From Sphagnum magellanicum (lineage: Eukaryota; Streptophyta; Sphagnopsida; Sphagnales; Sphagnaceae), in assembly GCA_021904315.1 (NCBI GenBank), contig CM038920.1, forward strand, positions 4,154,001 to 4,218,000: 64,000 bases of DNA, given 5' to 3'. A model generated the notes under the pieces. That model was not told the DNA's origin. It ran no database searches and saw only the letters and a list, made by a program, of their open reading frames with translations. Shown piece by piece: positions 46,255 to 57,000 of this stretch. Position numbers and translations under genes: made by a program. Position 1 is the stretch's first letter. Each line of letters begins with the position of its first letter.

Positions 46255-46710
46255 TGTCATGCCCGTACATAGCCTCATACATGATGGCTAGTTATGGGCA
46301 TGCCCATGTGCGTTTTTAGGATTAATGTACGGTCTTAGGCAATTGTACCTTATTAGGTACTTAGGGTTTCAGTTTGTTAGCGGTGGTATAAGAGGCCCAA
46401 CCCTTTCTTTCTCCCTTTAATTTTTATAGAATTCTTTTGTCAGGAGAGTTTCCTCCATAATAAGCTAAGATTTCTTGATGCTCACGGCGCCCATTGCATG
46501 GCCACCGTCTACATACATTTCATTTTCTTCTTTTTTTGCAATTCAATATACATGAGAATTTCATTTTAGCCTCCCTTGTGCATTGTATATATATGTGTGC
46601 ATGCATCTTTTTTTAGTTGATTAGTTTATACCTTTGACTGGCTTTAGTTTTATTGTTTAGTAAAATTTACTACATATTTACATCCTTATGACATCACACG
46701 TCACGACACA
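46255..46710 (+). repeat. 3' LTR: core B plus segment A'
   Basis: Core B 46255-46547 begins TGTCATGCCCGTACATAG; A' 46548-46710 ends CACGTCACGACACA. TGTC at the start and GACA near the end are short inverted termini, as in LTRs. If this is the full LTR, the 5' LTR has lost or exchanged its A' part. Confidence 0.7.
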
Positions 46711-46712
46711 AG

Positions 46713-48735
46713 TTTCTTAACATGAATAGATGTTCAAACTTCTATAGTAATTACTTCTTTTTCACATAACAAGGATTTTGAGGATGGAATTTAAAGTACT
46801 GAAAAGATAATGTTAAGGGATAGGTAGGGGTGAAAATACATTATGGGTGATTACATTATCTTGTCACAACTTGATTATTGGCCATTGAACAAAAAAAAAA
46901 TGAATAAGATAAGAAAAGGATTCAATAAAATGATATTTTATATGAAATGATTACATCATATGAATTTCATGAATGGATTTTGAGTTGCCATAACATATTA
47001 GACTTTTGAAAATTCTTTTTAACATGAAAAGTATTATGATGCCATTGAAATAAAGGAAGAAAATTTTGGAAAGATTTTGATGATCATAATTTGAGATATA
47101 TGACGAAATATGATTTTTTAATAAATCTTTTTATTTATTTAAATTAATAATTCAACTTTTCAATTTTGAAATGTAAAATTTTGATACAATTACTTACATT
47201 TGACAAAATCCTAAAAGAAAAAAAACATATTAAACCTTGCCATATGACTTGTGTTTAATATAATTATCTTGTTTAAAATGTGTTTACAATGTTGTTTTGA
47301 CTATTTTTAACACTAGTATGAATTCCACCACATGTTGGAAAGTATTATACCGTAGTTTGCTTTTGCCTATAAGCATAGTGAAATTCGATAGGTACATTGG
47401 ATAGGTACACAATTGCAAAATTGACTTAGGTTTGGACATGAAGTAGTTTTTAAAAAAATCTTATTATTTTCTTTTCAACTAGGGTTTGATAAGGAAGTAA
47501 GGCAACATTTCCTTTTTTTTTTTTTTGTTATGCATCACTTCTTTTTCTTTTTCTTTTTTTTGCAAGTTTTGATGTTTTGAAAGCACTAATTTGGGTGTGG
47601 TAGAATAGGTAAAAGTTAGGTGGAAGAAAACAAAAAGAGACTAAGGATTTTGCAAAACAGATTTGGGTTAGTACATGCAGGTAAGAGACATATCAAAACT
47701 ACTAGTAAAAGAGTTATTAGTAGATTTGAAAACCCATAGTTTAAACATCATTTTGATACCAGTGTTTTGAGAATGTTTGCATAGAAATAAATCTCCGGTC
47801 CAAAAAGGGGACGGGTATGGGGTTTCCAAAAAATGTATGGTTGGAACTAGGGGTGAAGGTTTAACAAAATGGGAACCATTGGACATATGCCTATATATCT
47901 GGTCTAAAAACCTATAAATATCTAGCGCCATATTAAAAGACCGCCCAACATTGGATGTGACCACGGAAATGTTGAAAGCATTCAAAACCCATTCAAAGGG
48001 TGTCCCCATGAAAATTCAAGAATCATTTGTGTGGACTCTGGTTTTGAAGTGTAATGTAAAGTGATTAAAGAGTTTGTTGAAGTACCATAACATGATAATA
48101 TATTGCAATTCATATTAATTAAATGTGGGAACCTTTAAAGTTTTTTTTTGGGTGATTAACATCTTCAATTGGCGCATCACACAATCCTAGGGAACATGTT
48201 GGGAATTTGGTGGGAACTTTATAGGAACACGTTGGGAACTTTGTGGGATGACCCTCTCCCAAATGAAAAAAAGCCTAGGCCACTTGGTGCATGTTGACTC
48301 ACCTCTTGGATACAATGATTTTTTTTGCATATTTTTTCTTTGTCATTATTGGCTTAGGTTAATGGCATGAGCATGAACAATGAATGAATATAATAGTGAA
48401 GCAAAAAAGGAATAACATTTCAAACCAATCATGGCTTTTGGGCTCATGGTCTAATAGACTTTGTGTTGTGCCCACCTCAAGTAGTGGGCTCGGCATGAAG
48501 TCCTGTAAAGACCGTGAAACATTATCCAAAGTGCATTTAATGAGAATTTTTCATTCATTCACATTGCATTGGTCCCTTAGGCACTCAATCTTCATGTAAA
48601 GTGAACTTGTACCATGACATGTCTTTTCCTCAAATTCGACGATTTTGAGTTTCAATGGTCATGGGCTTTCAGGCTTTAGTGTAAAGGGGGCCTTAGTCCT
48701 ATCCTTTGGACTTGGATGGAATCTTCACCCTTTCA
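46713..48735. other. intergenic, nothing recognised
   Basis: AT-rich DNA; a 113-codon minus-strand open frame (48009-47668) has no recognised motif. T-rich tracts are at about 47510-47560. Confidence 0.4.
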
Positions 48736-49283
48736 GGACATCTTTCCATTAGGTTGTTATGATCACAAATTGTGGCCCAAGAGAACCTTTCCATCATGTT
48801 TTTTGCAGCTAGTTGTGCTCATAGTGACCTCAAAGCTCTATTGGTCAAACACTGACCAAATGCAGGAGCTCACACATAGTGAGTCAAACTATGAATCATC
48901 ATAAAATGACACCTATCATTGTTCTCAGAGGAACTCGTGTCTGCAAAAATTCTCTAAAAAAATTTGTTCCCAATGTTTTTAACATTGATTGCCGCCAAAT
49001 TTTGAACCCAGTTACAGCTCTATAATGAATAGCACATGTCCATACAACAAGAAATAAGGCCCCATTTTAGTGGGCTTTCCATTAGGCTTCTACCGCCACA
49101 GCATACTATGTGTAACTTCATATTATGGTGCAACTGGATCACAACAACCTAATGGAAAGAGACGCTTAGTTCAAAGGGTCTAAAACTAAAGGTTTATAAA
49201 GATCTCTCCAGAACACCAAAGTCACAGCATAGTGATGTAACTATGATGTAACTGTGATCATAGCAGCCTAATGGAAAGAGACC
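48736..49283. mobile_element. 548-bp TIR element with nested inverted repeats
   Basis: Left terminus GGACATCTTTCCATTAGGTT and reverse complement of the right terminus GGTCTCTTTCCATTAGGCTG pair over about 30 bp (through TATGATCACA). A second inverted pair with the same motif lies inside (49072-49165). Related segments in one orientation occur at 32010-32700. No coding capacity. Confidence 0.6.
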
Positions 49284-49568
49284 CTCAGAGCATTAGCTGG
49301 AGTGATTGCAAAGCTCCACATACTTGTGGTTTTTCGGTGCATTGGAAAAATAGCAACAGAAAGCAAAAAAATATAGTTTAAAGTAACTAGTTCCATATTG
49401 TTCAATGTGACGATTGCTGTTGCTTTGCAGTATGGAAGTTGTGGGCGATAATGAAAACAACACAACATATGACATCAACTTCTGCTACGTCCGAGTGCAT
49501 TGGGAACGATTACCATCATGATTCCTATTAATCCTTAAACCTCAAGGAGGACCAAACCAAATCCAAAT

Positions 49569-49594
49569 TGCTCTCTCTCTCTCTCTCTCTCTCC
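49569..49594. repeat. (CT)n microsatellite
   Basis: About 12 CT dinucleotides. Confidence 0.9.
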
Positions 49595-49696
49595 TTACTC
49601 TCAGGAGGCTTGGAGCATTGGCTTCAGAATCTGGCACACATGGGTGGGTTGTAGTTGTTATGTCATTGAGTAGGGTTCACTCTTCTATTTTTAAAA

Positions 49697-49910
49697 GTGC
49701 ATTCACACTTAATGTTAGGGACTCTAGTGTCGAGTCTCCTAACACCATGTTAGTCATTTAGAACTTACTTACACCTACTTACTATGAACATTTTATGTTA
49801 AGTTAAACATTCACTGAACATTAAGCTATCACCCATTTAACATTGGGTGCCACCTAGGATGCCACCTAGATTTTCATTTAACACTGACTTAACATCAAGT
49901 GTGAATGCAC
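49697..49910. mobile_element. 214-bp MITE
   Basis: Left GTGCATTCACACTTAATGTT pairs with the right end AACATCAAGTGTGAATGCAC at 19 of 20 positions. The termini resemble those of the 8003-9097 element (TGCATTCACAC). The interior is ACATT/TTAACA-rich without coding. Confidence 0.75.
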
Positions 49911-51300
49911 CATAAGAACGCACATTACCTTAATATTGTGCCATGCCGGACTGACACCCACAAAGTTCAGAGACAACAAACAAGGTCATGTTTGTTACAG
50001 GCTATTTTTATTTTTATTTTTTAAAATTTTGGTGAAAGTGAGTTGACGGAGTGTGTGATGCCCATACTGAATGAGGTCATCCATGACTTGTGGGATTATC
50101 ATCCAAGTTAAGAGAGACCTATTAGGGTTGTCAAATGTCCTCTTCAATGGTTTTCAATTGGATGGTTTTGTGTATTGATTTGGGCTCTTAGAGGCTTCAT
50201 CTTAGTTACTCATACCTGCCACTGAATTGTGATGTTCGGTGTTTAATAATCCTGGTGGGTCTAAATAAATAAATAAATAAATGAAAACTCCACACCGTGT
50301 AAACAGAAATTGCACAATCTGAACCCACAAATTACCAATGTTTATCGGAAATAGTTTCCACCATTTTATTTTTTACCATAAACTGAAATAATATTTTAAA
50401 TTTAGTTTCAAATTTTTGGAATTTCAGATATTTAGACTGGCGCTGTTGGATCACTTTTTTTTTTTTAAATGGTAATTTTTTTAAAAATCACATTAGAGTC
50501 ATCTGGAAAGTCACCCTGTCTTCACCCTGTCTTTGGGCTTGCTTTCACCCACTATCTCCTCTTTCAGTGGTATCCGCAAAGTAAGGAAATTTTATCAAGG
50601 GCCACTTTAGACAAGGGTTCAAGGAACACGGCTCAATGAAATCGAGCATTCCTATTGGTCAAGAGCTTTAAATCCCAAGGTTTTTAGACAAGTATCCAGG
50701 ACAAAGACAAATCAAATTGTGATTTAGTTTACATGGCATCATTTCAGAGGGAAAAGCAATTGGTCTGGACCAAAAAATAGAGCTTAAACGAGAGCTCATG
50801 ATTTGGAGAACCAAAGTATAATCGAGGGTCGAAGGTTGCTCATTTTTTCGTTTTTTGTTATTTTTCATTGTTTTTTCTTACCCTTTGTTGCTCAAAATTT
50901 GTGAGAATGGAAGAGCCATGGATTGAGGACATTGTTGAGAGAACACAAGCTCCCTCATTTTTTTATCAATTCTAAAGTTGACATGACTGGTTTTTTAGAT
51001 TCTCACAAGGTGGTTGCTAAAAGGGATGCATTTTTAGCCTTTCCAAGTGCACAAAATGGAAGCAAAATTTTTTAAAAAACTAAAAAATCCATGATAATAA
51101 TAATAATAATAATAAAATCAAAGGTTAACCTAATCTTTTGACATGTCAATCACACAATTTTTTGATATTGGACCCTCGAATTAGACCCCAAGCCTTTGGA
51201 CACGTTCATTGTACCTTAGAAAAAACTGTTTTTTAAATGTGAAAAGGGTCTTTTTCCAAACCATGATGATTTGAGTTTTCTCATGTTTCTTGTGTTTTGT
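49911..51300. other. intergenic, nothing recognised
   Basis: Includes an (AAAT)n run near 50265-50283 and an (AAT)n run near 51095-51113. No gene is supported. Confidence 0.4.
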
Positions 51301-51309
51301 CTCTATGTC

Positions 51310-51930
51310 TAACTAGGGCTTTACTTAGGTTATGGGATACTTTAAAATGAAGCCTACCTAAAGGGTTGATTAGGGATTGTCTAAGTAGAAAAAATATTTA
51401 GAGATTATTTAAGAATCTACCTTGGGGCTTTTTTTGATAGAAGCTATCGAAAGCTTAAATATGAAGCTACATAATGCTTATGTAAAGGGCTACCTAGGAA
51501 CTCCATTAGAACACACCTAGGAGCTTACTTAGATCATGTGATACCTAAAGATTATTTAAGGCGTTACATAGAGTTGACTTGTGAGATTAGTTAAGGATTT
51601 CTTAGGTTAAGGGATATGTAAGAGTTATTTAGTGGCTTGCCTAAGGTTACTTAGGGTTCATTCATATTGCAAGAGGGGATCACATAGGGCCTACTTACTT
51701 ACTTAGTGATTACTTGGGGAGACACTTAGAGACCTACCTAGATTATGAAATACCTAAGGACTATTTAGAAAACTATGTAGACCTTACCTATGAGGTTAGC
51801 TAAAGGTTTCTTAGGTTAAATGATATTTAGGAATTATTTAAGGATTATCTAAGGCCATCAAAACACCTATTTAAGTTAGGGGATACCTAAGGACTATTTT
51901 AGGAAGTACATAAATACTTTGGAGAGTACT
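51310..51930. repeat. degenerate tandem repeat of about 200 bp
   Basis: Blocks such as GATACCTAAGGACTATTTA and GGTTTCTTAGGTTAA recur at about 51535-51640, 51735-51840 and in part at 51870-51905. The period is about 200 bp, with a more diverged first unit near 51330-51420. CCTAAGG/CTTAGG motifs dominate. Confidence 0.6.
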
Positions 51931-52880
51931 ATATAACCCCTTTTGCATTGGGCAAATTCCTAATGCCCCCATCTGAAAAGATTCACTTTCATGTAACTAA
52001 ATTTGGCTAAATTATTTTTTGAATGATTGTCATTTTGGCTACATCACAAAATCCTGAAAAACCCACTTTTAGTGAGTGCGTTTTACCCTAAGTTGCTTTA
52101 GCTCTCTTAACTAGGGTAGTGTGGCTCGTGTTGTTGGCCCAAGTGTGAATAGAACTTTGATGATAGAGCTTGATCGTGAAAATATCATTTTAAATTTTAA
52201 ACTAATTTCTAGTGACAAGAACTACTCAAATTTCAATATCTTTCACACCCCTCAAGGTCTAAAATTTTCCAAATCAACTTTATTAAATCTTTACTCATGC
52301 TCACGGAGGGCTTTCAAACAATAATATCAAGACCACACCTAAATTCCCTTATAATTTTTTTAGTTTTGATTTAAATGAAATTATCAAGAAATAATTATTC
52401 AATATTTAATAACATTTTCACCATAGGTCAAAACTAGTATTGGCCAATTATAGAGTTTGGACCTAGTTATCAAGTTGGTTATTGATTTTGTCGATAGCCA
52501 CCTCATATTGAATTTTCAAAAATCTAATAACCTACTTGGATGATCCGATTAAATCATCTAGGTAAGTTATCAATCTTTAAAGAGTAATACAAAAAAAATT
52601 ATAAAAACAGATTTTTTAATTTTTTTTTATAAAAAAAACCTTGTAGCTAGTAGCTAATAATAATAGGTGATTATCAATCGGTTATATGATAACCCACATG
52701 GTTGCTGATGAGATTAGTGCTAATCAAAAAATGGTTAAATGGATGATATTGATGATGGTAATGATTTCCTTGATTCCTTCCAAATTAGTTAGGGTTGATG
52801 ATCATAATAAGGGATGATAAAGGGTTGATTTCAAAGACATAAGAAAAAGGGGTTTTCACACCCACCACTAATCTGGATTA
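51931..52880. other. intergenic; one dispersed-repeat member
   Basis: 51990-52060 is a member of the 23.4-25.6 kb family (CTAAATTTGGCTAAATTA ... GGCTACATCACAAAATCC). Otherwise AT-rich without a gene. Confidence 0.45.
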
Positions 52881-52899
52881 AGGGTCCGTGATTAGCGAC

Positions 52900-53151
52900 A
52901 ACACGAGCGCTCGCTCGATGATGGCCAATGGCACCACACTCGTCAGCTTCTTTCTCTCTCTCTCTCTCTTCTCTCACTGTGCACACGCAGCGCAGCGAGC
53001 GAGCGAGCGGTCGCGCGGGGCGACAATAATAAGACGAAGACTAGGAGCCGGCGGCGGAAGAATCGTTTGCTGTTGCATGTCTCCGGATTACGGTCGTTGT
53101 CCGGTGCAGTAGTACTAGAGGGAGACAAACACAGAGAAAGAGACTCTCAGA

Positions 53152-53193
<42 letters not shown>

Positions 53194-53519
53194 GAAGCCA
53201 GGTTTGCCACAAGATCTCTCTCATGACGTGTGTGTGTGGTGGCAGTTTTCACTGAGAAAGAAGAGAGAGAGAGCAAACTTGGAGGTGAAGTTGTTTTAAG
53301 GCGATTTCTGTTGTTCGCGATCTTTAGCGGAATAAGTACCTTTTTCTTCGTCGAGGTTTTAGTTTGTTGTGCTAAGTTTGTTGCATCGAGGCGTGCCAAG
53401 GAACGTGGTTGTTTTAGGAGGACTCGTGCAGAGGATACTACCGACTTTGAAGAGCCAAAAAAAGAAGACAGAACGAGAGAGAGAGAGAGAGATCAGAGCT
53501 CTTGAAGAGATAGAGCAAT
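52900..53519 (+). promoter_or_regulatory. 5' UTR and promoter region of the PSY-like gene
   Basis: Composition turns abruptly GC-richer. (CT)n at about 52952-52970 and (GA)n at about 53154-53189 and 53477-53493 are typical of plant 5' leaders. Several short open frames lie upstream of the ATG at 53520. No clear TATA box was picked out. Confidence 0.5.
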
Positions 53520-55257
53520 ATGCGGTTGTGTGCTGGAGGCTGGCTGCTGGTGTGCACATTAGTTCTACTTCCTATCTTCATCGTAGGTCGAGTTCTTGCT
53601 CAAGGTAATTCTCTCTCTCTGTCTCTCTCTCTCTCGTTTTCTGTCTGTGTACCTGCCTCTTCTTGTGTTTCCTCGTGATCTCATTCTAGACTTCTACGCA
53701 CTAGTTCCATCTCTGGCTTTGAAATCGCAGGCCTGCAAGGGAGAATCCTAAGAATGTAATGCTTTGGTACTTCGACGTTAGTACGGGTAATGCCGGCGAC
53801 GGATCAAGGTGCTGTACTGCTCCATGAAAGTTATAGAGTTGTCGAGCCGCCCGCGGTTTACAGACGTTGCAGCACTTGCATTGATTGGCACTAGGACTAT
53901 GAGAAGAAACTTAAAGAATTTGGTGGAGAATGTGTAACGATTGTGTACTACAACCAGAGAGCTGCGAAATAGATGAACCTTCATAACGTGATGTTCTTCG
54001 TTTACAGCAATAGAGAGGCACGCGGCCGCCAGACGCAGTACTTCTCTATCTGCACTTCATTTTGTTGTACGTGGAAATGCGAGGTAGTAGGTGGTGGAGC
54101 AACACTGCACAGATTTGTGTGAACTTGTGGATTTTGTTCTCAGATTGTCAGTTTGCAGAGTCATGAACTCGAGGTAGCAACGTCGTCCTGCATCGTTCAA
54201 CCAGCAGTTCTCAGTTTGGTTGCCGGCCTGCTTTGTGAAAGAATCTGAGAAGAGTAGAGATCCAGATGCGAAACAAATTTTGTCCATGTCTTCCCGCGCA
54301 ACCGCAACTTTTTCATTCTTCGCATTGTCTTCCGCTCACGGACGCTGCGACTAGTTCCCGCTTCTTCAAGTGCTTGAGAGCTATACGCTTTCGAAAGCGC
54401 ATCATAATATGCATCTTCTCCTCTTGGTTAATTCCTTGTCTCTTCGACAAGAAGAGCGAAGAGAAAAAGCAGTCCTGGCGGCGCTCTACCCGCGGTAACT
54501 AACATTGTTTGTCTCTCCCGCCGGAAAATTTCAAATTGAGGGAAGCTGATGGCGGCGTTTAAAGATATTTTCTCAGAACTTCGTTACTCATCACAGTTCT
54601 ATCGCAGTATAGTACTAGAGACACTTCCGTAAACAGAATCTACTGGTGCGTCAGTAGCAAGAGTAAGGAGCAGCAAGTAGCATGAGGCAACCAAATTTGC
54701 CATAGCGGAATACTACGCCGCCTGCGCCAAGTGCGAGGTGCGAGGTGCTCGGGATTAGGGTTCTTCGGTGCATCCTCTTATTTGGATTCTGACACTTGAT
54801 GCGAAATTCGTATGCAGAAGAAACCGAGCACATTGTGTTCAGAGAAAACCCGCCTCTTGTGAACATGGACCAGGACGTCGTGCAGAGCAGCGCATCCAAA
54901 GAGAATCAGGTAAATGGGCTTTCATTGCTATTGTGATCATGCAAGCTTGGTTGGAGTTGCAGTTGGATATTCCAGTTATGAAGATGATCTGAGCTAACAC
55001 ACAACTTCTTTGGTTTGAAATTGTTGTTTTTTCATCAGCTGTCAGCGGATAAGACCAGGGTGAGTCCAACCATGATCAATCCTGCATACGAGCAACATAC
55101 AGCCTCATTGCATCATCACATTGCCCCATCAAGATTTCTGTATGATGTCCAAGAGCAAAGAATTCTTTTGAGCTCCTTTGCAGACTATGTGGATCCTGGG
55201 TCCAACACCAATCCTGGGATTGTTGAGACTCCTGTATCTGCTCCACCTCTTCCTTAA
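53520..55257 (+). CDS. candidate PSY-like secreted peptide precursor (three exons)
   Basis: PSY peptides are tyrosine-sulfated growth signals cut from small secreted precursors and sensed by leucine-rich-repeat receptor kinases. Exon 1, 53520-53604, encodes a signal peptide (MRLCAGGWLLVCTLVLLPIF start, hydrophobic core, likely cut after RVLA). The donor is GGTAATT; phase 1. Exon 2, 54818-54909 (acceptor TATGCAG, donor GTAAAT), joins in phase. Exon 3, 55039-55257 (acceptor CATCAG), ends with TAA. Total 131 residues. Near the C-terminus, RILLSS is followed by ADYVDPGSNTNPG (Asp-Tyr at 55183-55188), which matches the PSY pattern DY-x-DP-x-x-N; the usual later His is absent. PSY precursors are usually 70-120 residues. 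The exon model rests on phase and splice signals only, and intron 1 (1.2 kb) might hide another exon. The gene is real with fair confidence; the family call is less sure. Confidence 0.55.
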
Positions 55258-57000
55258 TTTGTAGAGTCTTTTCTCTTTTTTTGGGTTTTGGGTTTGTATC
55301 GTATGATAGTTTTGTACTTGTTTCTGAGGAGGTGCTGCTGATTGAAAATAGTTTCTGGCTGTGTACATGTGCACGAAATTTGCTTGTCATTTCAGACTAG
55401 AAGAAGGATCTTAAATCATCAGCTCATTGGCATTAATTGTTACCCTCTTACCTCATCACATATAGAGCTCAGTCTGGGAGAAAGACAATTTGATCACCCG
55501 CACAATAGAAAAGTCTCCAAGGCTTTGTGGCTCCTAGAGTCTTGAGGCAGAGCAGGTACATGTTTTGTTCTAAACATGTGAACGAAAAGACATGGGCTCA
55601 AGCTTTGCAGTAGAATGTTTTGCATGTGACTAACTAGTGGAATGCAGATCCCAAGTTCTTTGAGCACATCATGATCTAGCAACCCAAGCTTTGGATTTGT
55701 GAAAGGATTTCTTCCAAAGGTTTTGTGCTAAGGTTCTTGTCCCATATGCATATATACTCTCAATTGTTCACAAATTGAAGAATGTCAAACCGTTTCAAAC
55801 ACTCAATGTGTGGAAACAGCGCATTTAAGAGTAGAAATGATCTTTCTTGAACTATGGCAGCTACCCATTGCTAATCCCTCTTTCTAGGACTGAGGTTTTT
55901 AGATTCTCTCTTCTTCTAACTCCTGACAGGATTCTTGTTTATGCCAGATGTTGATTTCTGTGTGCCCATGGACACTTTTTGTCAAATGTCCTCTGGAGAG
56001 AAGTTCACACTAATCTGTCCATGTGCAATTTTGCTTCATAAACTGCTCTCCTTGTTGAAGAGCTCTTTGGATGCATGTGAAGATTCTGGTGTGGTGCAAA
56101 GGCTGGTAGACAGTGGGATTTGAAGTGTGAGAATGTATTTAAAAGTCCTCAAGTGGTGGCAATGTAACATTCTCTTTCTCTACGTGGTGTGTTTCATTTG
56201 TTACCAAATCATGACAGGATCCACGTGTATGAAATCTGTGTGTGGAGTGTTTGGAAACCAGATGTCGATTTTCCTTATGAAAAGCATGAAATCAGTGCCA
56301 TCTCTAGTCAGCAGGCAGGATTGTAGATGTGCAGCAATCCTCTGTCAGACTCTGTTAAAACATGTCCTGATCCTTTTCCAACATGTGAAAGACAGTATGC
56401 ATCAAGGTACACGGTGGGGTTGGCAACTTGTATGGTCTTGTGCACATCAAACACAGGGAGGATCTACACAAATATGTGTTTCTGCTGTATTATGCATTGT
56501 GAAATTGACAAGGCTGTTGAGTTCTTGCTGGATTATCAGGGTCTTGCAATTTCAGTCTGAATAGAAAGACTCCATTCATCAGCTGTGGAAATTGAACAAT
56601 TGCAGAAGTACAAATTGTTCTCGGAGATGTGTATTTGACTTAAAAGAACCCAATATTTGCGAAGTCTGTTGTGGTGGACACCTGAAGCTGGATGACATGA
56701 GATGAGTTGAAACCTCCTTTGCTATATGCACCTCAAGAGTTATTGCATGCTTTCAATCATACCCCACTGAAATGAAACCCTAGGAGTTTGTCATTTTGAT
56801 ATTATATAATGTGGTAGTACTACAAAAGCACCATTGAGAAATAATGTAATGGCTTGATGAGATTTTGAGGATTGAAAATGAGGAAGTGTATCAAGCTCCT
56901 ACAAAACAATAAAACTTATTACAATCCCTTGCATATCAAAGTTACATGCATATGTTAACCTAGATTTGCAGCTAAGCTCTTGTCCTATTCAAATGGCAAT
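55258..57000. other. probable 3' UTR, then unassigned sequence
   Basis: The first few hundred bases have gene-like composition and probably hold the 3' UTR of the upstream gene. 55930-56560 has two overlapping Cys-rich plus frames (up to 145 codons) with no recognised domain. I cannot support a gene there. Confidence 0.35.

Larger units (their letters stand above)
36062..46710 (+). mobile_element. Ty3/gypsy-type LTR retrotransposon carrying DNA methyltransferase and PHD finger
   Basis: Order along the element: 5' LTR core, low-complexity leader, gag with CCHC knuckles, retropepsin, C5 methyltransferase, reverse transcriptase, RNase H, integrase, PHD finger, nested 820-bp repeat, G-rich polypurine tract, 3' LTR. 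Integrase after RNase H is the Ty3/gypsy order. Both LTR cores start TG; ACAAG precedes the first (36057-36061) and occurs at 46708-46712, a tentative 5-bp target duplication. The LTR cores differ at roughly one base in ten by eye, mostly transitions, so the insertion is old. All coding segments contain stops and this copy is not autonomous. Methyltransferases inside retrotransposons are known from charophyte algae and dinoflagellates (de Mendoza and colleagues, 2018, from memory). Confidence 0.9.

Noticed and set aside
47668-48009. 113-codon minus-strand open frame
   Set aside because: No domain; surrounding sequence is AT-rich intergenic.
56127-56564. Cys-rich 145-codon plus frame as a defence-peptide gene
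   Set aside because: No signal peptide or ordered cysteine pattern, and a competing overlapping frame; not supportable.
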